From assembly GCF_001653235.2 (NCBI RefSeq), contig NC_035793.1, forward strand, positions 5,022,001 through 5,086,000: 64,000 nucleotides of DNA. The letters are read 5' to 3'. Source of the DNA: Pochonia chlamydosporia 170. Lineage: Eukaryota; Ascomycota; Sordariomycetes; Hypocreales; Clavicipitaceae. The position numbers and the translations under genes are program-made. Below are positions 47,277 to 57,056 of the stretch, in pieces. The notes under the pieces are model-generated. The model made no database searches. It had not been told where the DNA came from and was given only the letters and a program-made list of their open reading frames with translations. How positions within the stretch are numbered: position 1 is the stretch's first letter; each line of letters begins with the position of its first letter.

Positions 47277-47789
47277 ACTTCTCACAATACGCTAGACTTT
47301 AAAATTGTCCATACATGGAATTGAGGCTGTGCTATTTGTTCAGCTCGTAGGTGCTACCGCCATAACCAGATGCAATGCATTTCTTATTGTCCAATGAGAA
47401 ATTACAGTCTATAGTAAAAAGTATTTGTGCATATCCAAGTATTTACTAGCACTTCTCAGTGTGCCCCGGCACTCAATACGATACAAGACACCTTTCCCGT
47501 GCTTAAATACGTTTGAACCCCACGGTATGTATGTGGCGAGCATGCTTTGGTGGCCATGCCATGCAATCTGCAGTCAGAAAAGTGATCTTATGACGGCGAT
47601 ACCGGCATGTGGTAAGCATTGAGACAACATGCTCAAGCTGGGAGAAGTAACGACACTGACGACATAGCAAAAAGAGAAAAACGTAAGATTAGGAAACGCA
47701 AACATCAACGTATAAAAGTCAACAACTCCTCGCGTTATTTAGAAAAATCAATTTCACCCCACCAAAGTCCACTAGCAACTACATCTACA
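47277..47789. other. Intergenic region right of the retrotransposon
   Basis: Begins with the second target-site copy ACTTC (47277-47281). The rest is upstream sequence of the secreted protein gene at 47790. No other feature was recognised. Confidence 0.5.
47711..47718 (+). promoter_or_regulatory. TATA box of the small secreted protein gene
   Basis: TATAAAAG lies 79 bp upstream of the ATG at 47790, a spacing that fits a core promoter with a short leader. Confidence 0.5.
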
Positions 47790-48145
47790 ATGGTCAAACC
47801 AACTACTTTCCTCCTCGCCGTAGCGGGTGTCCTCCCCATGAGCACCACGGCCGCTAGTTGCACCAATGGTCTTGTCTACTGCGGCTACAATTTAATGAGA
47901 AGAGGTATTCTTTCTCCGATTTTAGCATACTGGATGTATCAGTATCGTATTAACTCCTGCTAGGACAATATGGTGGCGAAATCAGCGCAGAGCTGAGAAG
48001 AGTTGGGCTGCCCGAAGATCCGCGTCATAAATTGTATTCTACATTCAGATGCGGAGTTGGCAGCTCCGGGTGGATTAGATTCGAAAGTTTCTGCGAGGAA
48101 GGTTGCCTTGATGGTGGTTCAGGGAGAAACGACTACTGCAAGTGA
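47790..48145 (+). CDS. Small secreted cysteine-containing protein
   Basis: Two exons, 47790-47904 and 47964-48145, encode 98 residues. The 59-nt intron has a GTATTC donor, a TATTAAC branch point and a TGCTAG acceptor, and joins in phase 1. Residues 1-22 are a signal peptide (MVKPTTFLLAVAGVLPMSTTAA). The mature protein has the pattern SCTNGLVYCGYNL, then FRCGVGSSGWIRF, then FCEEGCLDGGSGRNDYC. I recognise this as a plan common among small secreted proteins of ascomycetes, with six or seven conserved cysteines and a GC.DGG...DYC end. Such proteins are often effector candidates, but no function is established. It lies about 0.5 kb downstream of the mutated retrotransposon. Confidence 0.75.
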
Positions 48146-49486
48146 GCAGACTTTGCATGGATCTTTGGGTTGAGCATGTCGTCTGAGTTGTCGTCTACTA
48201 TGTTTCTATTCAAGTAGATACTCTGCCCTCGCACCAATACAGCGCTTTCAGCACGCCTAACTTGATGACTGTTGGAACATCCTCGGCAGCGTAGAAGACA
48301 GAAACGGAGCAAGTCAAGCCACAATATCTAACTGCAGACGCAGAGCCGCAAAACACGTTTATCGCACCGAACAGTCCGTCTTCCTACCGCCAAGGTAGGT
48401 CTACTGCTGCCTTGGGATGGAAAATTGTTTGAGAGAAATCATATGAAGGGTTGATTATTCATTGTTTGTCTCTGCATCCGGTAAAGTTTATAGAAATGGA
48501 GACCATCAACACGCCCGCTAGTACCGGAAGTCAGTCCACAATAGTTGCATACGTTAAACGTCGCTATAGCTTATTTGTTTTCAGATTAGTGAATAAAAGA
48601 TCCTTGAAGCTTCCAAAGTTCGACACTTTGTGCAAGTAAGCCCTTCTTGTCACAAATCTCCTATCCTTCAGGCTAAACGTGGTCACTGATAGACACAAAG
48701 AGACATCATGGCTATCCTGTACCATGATCTTGCTAGACCCTTCCCAGCCCTCCCCAACTTCTGTTCAGCCAATATCACCCCTCTGCGTTACGTTGATCGC
48801 ATATATTGGAGCAAACGTGGGTGGCACTAGATGCCGCGTTTATTGCACAGACAAGCGTAAACAAGCACAACAACCACCAATTAGAGATACCCGATAAACG
48901 CGAGGACCTGTGAAGGCCATTGGCATCGTGATTTACCCCCCCACATTCGTTTTTCGTCCTGCACCTGCACCGTACTTCATTGGCAAAGGAGGAATGAGGA
49001 ATGAGGCGACAGTCATGCAGTTGGTTGATACCCGCATAAAAGTGACCGCTTTGTCACCTCTTTGTCACATAAAAAGATGGGGGTTTAGAGAGTCTTGTCA
49101 GTTTCCCTTGGTAATCACAGTCAAATTCAGCATCAGTTATAGGCATGGGTTTGCTGCTGGAGTGGGAGACGATTAAACGCCACTTGTACTTGGTTGGTGA
49201 TATCTCTTCTCTCTCCACCCAAGGCGTGATTGAGGCCATTCAGCGCCCACCTGCTCAACTGCCGCCAAGTTTTCATGCATACACGAGGCGGTAACCTGCA
49301 GCTGCCAAGTGGTCCAAACAGATAAAGTGGCAAGTTGCCACTGCCGCAAATGTAGTCTGGCGTAACCCTGTTCCTTCTCTTCGGCTGAAGCTAAGGAGCT
49401 GCATTCAAGTAAGTCTTTACGGGGTGCTAAATCTCATAATCGTCAAATATTCATGATGAACAATTTAGGAACCCGGGCGGTGCATC
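48146..49486. other. Gene-free stretch
   Basis: No supported gene. Short frames on both strands have no family resemblance. A GTAAGT donor near 49410 could belong to a 5' UTR intron of the next small gene. Confidence 0.45.
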
Positions 49487-49663
49487 ATGTGCACTCAATA
49501 CTACATCACCAAGATTTATCAGTGCGGAGACCGGTACACAGAAGACGTCAATTTCGAGAGATGCGGTAATCCATCTAAACCAAACCATGAACTCAAGCGG
49601 CAATCTTTAGGCACCAAGAGCGAAGAAAGCAAGTGTGGACGATATGGGTGCAGGAAACCTTGA
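49487..49663 (+). CDS. Small conserved-looking cysteine protein, 58 residues
   Basis: A single short frame from ATG 49487 encodes 58 residues, beginning MCTQYYITKIYQCGDRYTED and ending KCGRYGCRKP. It has five cysteines, is highly charged, and lacks a signal peptide, so it is probably cytosolic. The layout (MC.Q, Y.CG, F..CG.P, KCG..GCR) resembles short fungal proteins of unknown function that bind metal or form small zinc folds. That link is from memory of the pattern and is uncertain. The 3' end overlaps the edge of the kinase-like relic on the other strand. Confidence 0.5.
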   Translation: MCTQYYITKIYQCGDRYTEDVNFERCGNPSKPNHELKRQSLGTKSEESKCGRYGCRKP

Positions 49664-49734
49664 GCAGCCATGGCATTAGCGATCTATATTGGCGGCAATC
49701 TTGTGAAAATGTATAAAGCAAAAGACATATTTCA

Positions 49735-50476
49735 ACCCATGCTAGTACTTCAATAAATGGGAAGCGCTTTCCGTAATTTCTACAGGCCGAGAAAATTTGC
49801 TCGTCCAACATCCCAAAATAATCTCTCCGCCGAAAAGTTCCTCGACGTCGGCAAGTTTCCCGACAGCAAGCGACTATCTACATCTGCTTCATATTCCTCC
49901 ATCTCCTCTGCGGAAGTAAATGGGCCAGTAGTTACACAAAAGGGCCCAGTGACCTGTTACAATAGTATATAGGACCGAGCCAAGTCCAAATATGTCAGCT
50001 GTATAAGTTGGCTCCCATGTAGCATTCGGGTTATAAAAGCCAGAGTCGGGAAGCCTTCCCTTGGAGAGGTTGAGATCCTCGCAAGTTGACCCTCCAAAAT
50101 CGCAGAGCCATAGGTCAAGTGATAGAGGCAATGTACCATAAACGAGAAAGTTATTTGGCCTTGAATCGCCATGTATAGCACTTTTGCTGTGGATAAACAC
50201 GATAGATTCAACTGCCTGGACGAACCATTTTTGGCGAAGGCTGAGTGCAATATCGTCGCCATGTCGGTATAAAAAAGACTGTAGATTCCCGTGGTTAGCC
50301 TCAGCGAGACGTAGCCCGGTTTGGAACTCGGTGTATGAGCCTAAAATCTACAAACACTCAGTAGGTACACAGAACTTGACCCCTGGCCGCAGACGGAAAA
50401 AGAGGGCGGTCGAGCCCGGGAATGTCGCGACAGGTAGCTTGACCAGCTCAGTCGAATTTGCAGCCTGGTGTGACAT
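49735..50476 (-). pseudogene. Kinase-like gene relic
   Basis: A minus-strand relic of a fungal protein-kinase-like gene. From ATG 50476 it reads LPVATFPGSTALFFRLRPGV, then a single TAG (50348-50350), then continues in the same frame with TEFQTGLRLAEANHGNLQSF. The catalytic loop HGDSRPNNFLV and the DFG motif LCDFGGS are present, followed by TADIFGLGSVLY. Near 49950 the frame changes (GPFTSAEEMEEYEADVDSRL is in another frame), and again near 49860. The usual HRD is HGD here, as in this atypical fungal group. One nonsense change and at least two frameshifts argue for a pseudogene. Confidence 0.65.
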
Positions 50477-51204
50477 TTTGCCGTGGAACACAGAAAGCAT
50501 CAATGTATACAGGATCAAACATGCACCCCTCAAAAGTTAGGGCTATATTTTCCGAATGGTCAGCCGGCTTACACATATGAACTTGACTGTATCAGCATGG
50601 CTTGGGATGCGGTGTAGATTTGGTTGCTTGGGCAATACGGGTCAGAACGAAGCAGATAAGATTCAATAGGCCACGTGATTGTACTGTAGCCTGCACTTCA
50701 ATAGGCAGTATTTCACAGGATACTACATACGCTGTGTTGTTTTTTTGAAGCCGTATTTCGACAGTTTGCAAGGAGGCATGGAAACAATATCACATCCATG
50801 TCAAATACAACCAGGCACACGCCAGGTGCCGTGTTTTGTGGGTCCCAGCGCCGAGTGTCACTGAAATTATGGGTCGGGCCGGCCGAAATCCGCGAGCACT
50901 TCATGGCCTTGAAAATTCAATGTGTCTTCCAATGCGGCATCCTGTTCTCAGAGAAGTCTGGTAGGAGTAGAACTTTTATATACTCTGAAATTTCTGTTTT
51001 CCGCGTCTCACGACCACCACAATTGAGGAAGGCGACTTGGCTGTTCATTTGTGTAGAGAAGAAGTATGGCATTCGTCTCAGCTTTTCCCGTTTTTAGTAC
51101 GTTCCTTCGGGCTCTGGGAAACCGATGTTCGCGGCTTCAAAGTCGAGTGATGCCCACGGCCACGAAGGACCTTTGATGAGTTCAAAATAAGTTACAACGT
51201 CCCT
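50477..51204. other. Gene-free stretch
   Basis: No supported gene, RNA gene or repeat. Frames of 60-118 codons have no recognised domain. The kinase-like relic may have lost its upstream part here. Confidence 0.45.
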
Positions 51205-52238
51205 TCAGAGAGACTCACATCGGTATGTCCTCGGTCTAGCAACCGCAAAATTGTCTTGTCCAACCATATTCTCCAGCTTCCAGAGAAAACCGTGTGGCAG
51301 CTGCGGCGTCCACAAGCCGGCAAGATACTCATCATCGAGCGAAGTCTGTATCTGACTGGCGATACCGGCAATAGCGGCTAAGCAATCCGATGCTCGTGTC
51401 AAGTAGCACCTGCAGTACATTTAAACCAGCAAATACCAATGATCGATACCATACTGCTGCATATCCTCCATCCAAGCCTTGGTGCTTATTGGGAACGGCT
51501 GATCGATATCGCTGCCGAGGACCGAAGGATCCGATGGTACACCCGACGGATATGTTTCGCAGGCGTTAAGAGTTCCACACTCCCACGACATTGAATAGCT
51601 GCGAGGAGAAGTGCAGAGTACACAGACTTAGCATTCCTTCCTGCAAAACGCAGCCCTGCTGAATTGATGTCGCTCTGGGTATAGACCTGAACCACCAATT
51701 ATACAAGAAGAAACTTGGTACTTATCATGTCTTGTTGCACATTCAGAGAGCCGGAGGGTTGCGATGGACTGACAACTCGGGGCGCTGTGTGATAACCTGA
51801 GCCAACGAGGTGCGAGGTTCTTGACAGCTGCATGAATTCAGACCACATTAAGTTCCTGTTCTTGTTCAAGTGGCACGGTGCGCGGCTGACTTGCTTTTCT
51901 TCGGAAAACAGGGCTAGGCTATGAAGTTCGGGGCATGTAGATACAGAAGTATCTACCCGATAGGCCAGTCCACAAGAGCGGTTGATGCCGTATTCCAACA
52001 GATTCTTAGGCCAATAACTGTCTCCTTGATGTCGAAATCGTCGCCAAGTATAGCGTCAGTTTCGTTCCATACTATTCTGCAGAGCGAGCAGCCAGAATTT
52101 GCGGATTCAAGGAAGGCTCTTCCATGGCTTTATTAGTTCAAAGGAGGGTAATCCCAAATCTCGCGTACTAGGCTCCAAACTGGACTGTGAAAATAATTGC
52201 CTACACAAAGTGCAAAGCTGACTCGGTTGTGTAGACAT
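51205..52238 (-). pseudogene. HET-domain (heterokaryon incompatibility) gene relic
   Basis: On the minus strand from ATG 52238 the product begins MSTQPSQLCTLCRQLF. A one-base shift near 52108 follows, then ESANSGCSLCRIVWNE, which fits the cysteine-containing N-terminus of HET proteins. The C-terminal part is clear: WECGTLNACETYPSGVP, then MYCRCYLTRASDCLAAIAGI and LDDEYLAGLWTPQLPHGFLW. A TAA lies just before MYCRC, where Gln is likely (CAA to TAA). The middle, which should carry the core HET motifs, is not recognisable and may be deleted. HET proteins trigger cell death on fusion of incompatible strains. This copy is almost certainly non-functional. Confidence 0.65.
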
Positions 52239-52633
52239 GATGCAATGCAGGTCCTGAGTTGCTTTAGAAACTAAGTTGGGCTGCATTGCCATAACATGGG
52301 TTCATGGTTGGTTGACAACGGCTTGTAAAAATACATGAACATAGCCTTGGCTGGTGCCACCATCTATGTTTGCCCTGTATTAGCCTTACAGCGGGTTTTC
52401 CGTATTGATCGTAAATTATTAATTGTAGATTTATTTAATATACTGAGTCTGTCGTAAAGACATTCTTCACATCCCCATTTTCAACCTCTAGTCCCCTCAC
52501 CAAAGAACTGGGCCAAAGCAGGCTCCACATCATCAAGCCAAAACTCAACCACAAAGTCATCTAAAATTGACCGTACCCGCACAACTTGCCCCGAACACCT
52601 CCATTCAGCCGAACCATTCGAGACAAACCCAGC
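52239..52633. promoter_or_regulatory. Upstream region of the short-chain dehydrogenase gene
   Basis: No coding signal is seen. The right half is A/C-rich (ACATCCCCATTTTCAACC, then CATCATCAAGCC), typical of a fungal leader. No specific site is recognised. Confidence 0.4.
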
Positions 52634-53593
52634 ATGGCATCAAAGGTCTTCATCATAACCGGCGCGAGCAAGGGCCTCGGCGCAGCCATCACACGATACT
52701 TGCTCTCACAATCGCACAAGGTTGTTCTCGCAGCGCGTTCGGCAGAACCGCTAGAGGGGTTTAAGACCGCTCATCCGGGACAGGTGGAATATGTTGCTGG
52801 GGATATGACAAGTTCTGAGGTATGATTTTAGCATTCAGCAAAAGGCAGTTCTTGACGCTGTACTTTTTGCCTTTTGAATGTACAGGATGGAGTGAAGACT
52901 GACACTGAATAGATGCCAGACAAGTTGACCAGCCTTGCTGTCAAGTCATTCGGCAAAATCGACGGGCTGGTTGTCAATCATGGACTCCTTGTGTCATCGC
53001 GACTTGAAAAGACGTCAATTGATACGTTCAAAAACCTCTATGACGTCAATGTCTTTAGCTGCTTAGCAATGGTACGCTGTGCCCAGAATACCTCATGTTT
53101 GTGGAACAATCTTGACATTATTATATCTAGGTTCAAGCAGCGCTTGGTGAACTACGAAAAACCAAGGGTTGCGTCGTTTGGATCTCCTCAGGCGCCGCTC
53201 TCAAACCATATGCGGGATGGAGTGCCTACGGTTCGTCCAAGGCTGTGTTAAACTCGCTTTCTTCAAACTTGGCCTTTGAAGACAAGGACATTACGAGCAT
53301 TACGGTGGCGCCAGGGCGGGTTGATACAGACATGCAAGTACAAATTCGATCGTCTGGGCAGGAGTCCATGGACAAGGCACAATGGGACACGTTCCAGGAT
53401 GCCTTTGAACAGGGCAAACTACTCAAGCCGGAACAGCCTGGCAATGTTATTGCCAAGTTTGTGGCCAATCCCCAGAGGGACCTGAGTGGGCAAAACCTCA
53501 AGTACGTACAATCATGGTTCACGGCGACGATGAGACTTACTAACGTCGATCAACAGCTGGAATTCACCAGAGTTGGCGTCCTACCAGGAATAA
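52634..53593 (+). CDS. Short-chain dehydrogenase/reductase
   Basis: A classical SDR of 250 residues, expected to oxidise or reduce an alcohol/carbonyl with NADP(H) in the cytosol. The four exons are 52634-52819, 52913-53071, 53131-53501 and 53557-53593. The introns (93, 59 and 55 nt) have GTATGA, GTACGC and GTACGT donors, and the last has a CTTACTAAC branch point. The N-terminal TGASKGLG is the cofactor loop, followed by VVNHG, then WISSGAA and YGSSK (catalytic Ser, Tyr, Lys), and APGRVDTDMQ. The spliced end reads NWNSPELASYQE, typical of this fungal subgroup and lost if the last intron is ignored. The substrate is unknown. Confidence 0.9.
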
Positions 53594-55091
53594 TCGGCGG
53601 CCGGGCGGATATCTGTGACTTTTTGCATCATGTTAGCTTGGGTACCGTAGACAGCATGAATAGTTTTATAGAAATAGACAAAATTTGCAAGTCAGTCGAA
53701 AGATGAAAAGCTCTTAGTTTACTCCACATGCGTGCGATTCGGTATTAGCATGGAATGTAAGTTTCTTCATCATAGCAAATATGTTGTGCAAAAAACATGT
53801 TTCACGTCTTCCGTACCTTTTGAACAAACAGTGGCGCTGGATGTGATGGCAGCGCCTGTCCAGCACATTCGGCAATCGATGCTACGCTATTTCGAGGCAA
53901 ATTAGCATGCCTGGTCGTGTGGCTTGCGGTCAAATCGACGAGGGTTGAGTGTTGCGCTCAGGCTATCGAACGTCTCCGTCATGAATGATCGGTATTTGAT
54001 AGTACCAGATAGCAAAAGGCATCACAGCAATGAGGTTTGAGGTCTGGCGGCGTGGCAGTGTTCTTACATTGCGCGACGACAGCGTGGAAGCCTGATTGAA
54101 ATCGAGTTAGCTGATTTTGCTTACTCGCGGCAATTGAGCGATATTTGTCAAGTCAAATCCAACGCTAGGAATCGAAATCAGATGTGTCTATTTGGCATAA
54201 GACGTGTCTGTCAGCAAAAGAGGCTTGTCGGACCTCTTCAGACTGGGGCGACAACATATCTCATCATTGAAGGGGGGTGGGAAAATAGACTGTGACTGGG
54301 CAATTCATACCTTTAGGCGACCAGCTGAAGAGGCATTTTCGTACATGCAAGAGCAAATTCAACTCAATTGCGAGACGACGGAATCAGATGCGCTGTTGAG
54401 CCTTGGACAATTTTTATGGCCATATTGCAGGAGAGAGCAAGAACGTGGAACAGAATTTTTTTTTTCTGCTCGCTTTTAGCTGCAAAAAGTATGTGGCACG
54501 TGCACCAGGACGGACCCAGCTCAGTCCAGTCAGCAGCTTTGACTCGAAACCAAGGTTGAACACATTGAAGCTTGAGTGGATTCCAAGCCAAATTCGGTGA
54601 GCTGTTAGTGGTTGTATCCCCTTTGCCCCGCTGCTAGAGGCTCCTGGCTGTTGTCCTGTAGCTGTGCAGCCCTTCAAGGTTCAATGTCTGGTTGTCTGGC
54701 CTCAAGTGCTGGTAGCCACGGCCAGTCAATATAACTGCTGGTCCTGCCCCACCATTCGTCCACTTCCAAGTTGAACCTGGCCCAAGTCTGCTCATCTGTG
54801 TTGCGGCTGGTCTGGTCTGTTCTGCTCTAGTCCCGCTCATCCGCTTCAAAGCATCATTTCGACCTCCAAGTTTGGCCTGCCTTGATCGAGGCGCGTCGCT
54901 CAACCTCACTTGTCGAGTATCGTCATCGGACCAACATTGACGCTTCAATTCTCATCTTCGCTTCATTCATCGCGTCTCGTCGATCAATAGCCTTGCTTGA
55001 ATAGTCTACGATTGCAAAGCATATCCCGTATCTTGTCAGCTGTCGCCTAGCCTGGTTCACTGGCACTAGTGCGCATACTTCATCAGCCAAC
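53594..55091. other. Gene-free stretch upstream of NC2-beta
   Basis: No gene supported in about 1.5 kb. A T9 run lies near 54460. The right end is a C/T-rich leader (CTTCGCTTCATTCATCGCGTC) expected for a housekeeping promoter. Short frames on both strands at 54364-54948 lack family resemblance. Confidence 0.45.
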
Positions 55092-56240
55092 ATGTCGGAT
55101 CACGAGTTTGGGGGTAGGTCCAGATATTCACTGCATCGTCGTTTCTTGTCTCACTGCTTCTTCACCTGTTACTGCTGTGTCACCTTTTTTGCCACTGCTT
55201 TCTTGCATCGTGCCCCTCCCCATACAATATAAACAACGAAGAACAACCATGGCCATCGCCACGATCCACTCACTCACTCGCCCTTGGACACGCTCTGAGG
55301 CAGATGTGTCAGTCTATGACGCACCTATTCTTTCTGTTGAGTCGGTGTTCTGTTCAGAGGCATACATGAACAAGATTGTGTTCATATGTCCTTCACCGGC
55401 AGGCTGCAACATTGTTACCTGTTTCCATGCGGCCATCCGCTGCATCATTCTGTCTTGCCCAACCCGTTTCAGTATATGTATCAGGGGATGCCGCCATGTG
55501 CAGGGCACTTGGCCATGCCCAAACGGACTCCCAATTCGCCTCTTTTGCGTTTATACATTTCTTGCACTTATCCATGATGCCTACCAAACACGGAATGGAT
55601 CGCTATTGGGCCATGGTAGACTCGGGCCTCAGTACTTGAGAACTCGCACCCTCCCGCGTCTGTTTACAGAGCATGTGCTAACCACAATTATTTATAGGCA
55701 ACGATGACCTATCTCTTCCCAAAGGTACGCTTTCGCTCTTCCTAGACACAAATGACTTGCTTCCCTACGAAGTTGTGGAAACTGACATCTCGATTACAGC
55801 CACTGTTCAGAAGATTGTGGGAGAAATTCTGCCTTCTCAGGGTGGCGTAGCCTTCGCCAAAGAAGCCCGAGACCTACTTATAGAATGCTGCGTCGAGTTC
55901 ATCACCCTCATTTCCTCCGAGGCTAACGAAATTTCGGAGAAAGAGGCCAAAAAGACCATCGCCTGCGATCACATCACCAAGGCCCTTGAACAGCTTGGCT
56001 TCTCCGACTATGTGCCCGCCGTACTTGAAGCTGCAGCGGAGCATAAAGAAGTTCAAAAGGTAAATTCGACCGGGGGATGCCTCATCCCGTTGCATTTGAG
56101 TTCATTTTGCTAACCTGTGAACTCTGCTATAGGGTCGAGAGAAAAAGGCAGACAAATTCGCCAACAGCGGCATGTCCATGGAGGAACTGGCACGCTTGCA
56201 AGAAGAGCAGTTTGCACAAGCCAGACAGAGACACGGATAA
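55092..56240 (+). CDS. NCB2: Negative cofactor 2 beta (Dr1), histone-fold TBP repressor
   Basis: Subunit of NC2, a nuclear histone-fold heterodimer (with NC2-alpha/Bur6) that binds TBP on DNA and blocks TFIIA/TFIIB entry. Exons 55092-55113, 55698-55724, 55800-56059 and 56133-56240 give 138 residues, the family length. The product starts MSDHEFGGNDDLSLPKATVQ and continues KIVGEILP, with the histone-fold helices VAFAKEARDLLIECCVEFIT and EANEISEKEAKKTIACDHI, then ALEQLGFSDYV. Exon 4 adds the conserved tail MSMEELARLQEEQF. Intron 1 is unusually long (584 nt) and follows only 22 coding bases. It contains a long open frame that I regard as chance. Confidence 0.93.
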
Positions 56241-57056
56241 GCGTGGTGGTTGCAGGAAAAGGGAGGGGAGTGTTGTTATATTGGGCGGGCGTCATTGATG
56301 GGCATTACTTGGCGTTGAGATAAAGGACATGACAGGAATGATTGATGATATGAATATGAGTGTGTTGGTGTGTGTTTGAACTTGTTTATGTGATCCAACG
56401 CAAAGAGGGGTTTTAGTACCTTGGGTGTCGGATGGCAGGGACTCTTTTTGTTTACATGAGGGTGTTGGTTGGTGGTGATGTGCTTCAATTTTGTCACATT
56501 TGTGTGTCGTTGCCACTCGCTTTTACCAGATTTACACAACACCAAGCGTGCCAATATGCCCGGGTCCATTTGCCGTGTTCTATTTAGCTGTGTACCAGGT
56601 TATGACAGCTCATTTCCAAGGCCCAGAATATTTGTCTCTCGTACTTTGTGCCATTGCGCACCGTACCGAAGTGTAGCCCGACAAGGGGAGTCGGCAACAT
56701 GGCTTCGATCTAGATCGTTCCAAAAATCCGCGATATGCCCATTTGATTGGTGCCGATTTCGATTCCGGCGGGAGGTCCGAAAGGTTTCAGCTTTTCCTAT
56801 TTGATCAAAATTGATTTTCAACTTGGCTGTGCATTTGCCTGTGCTTCCCCCACCATCGCGGTTCTTTCCTGTCATTCAGTGTTGGTCATGTTGCCTTCTC
56901 TTCCCGCATCGCCTGATCTTGGTTTTTCTTCTCCCGACCACTCATCGTCTGCGTTCCCCTCCTGCATGCAGCTCGATACAACAACATAGTTGTTCGTCAC
57001 TTGTCAGAACTCTCAGTAGATACATTTTGGTGTTTCTCACTCAGTCAAATTCGACA
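56241..57056. promoter_or_regulatory. Upstream region of the Zn2Cys6 regulator gene
   Basis: 816 nt without a supported gene, holding the 3' UTR of NCB2 and a pyrimidine-rich leader before ATG 57057. No defined binding site is recognised. Confidence 0.45.

Noticed and set aside
55069..55707. 212-codon plus-strand frame over NC2-beta intron 1
   Set aside because: It runs through an intron with clear splice ends, and its sequence has no family resemblance. NC2-beta reads perfectly only when it is spliced out.
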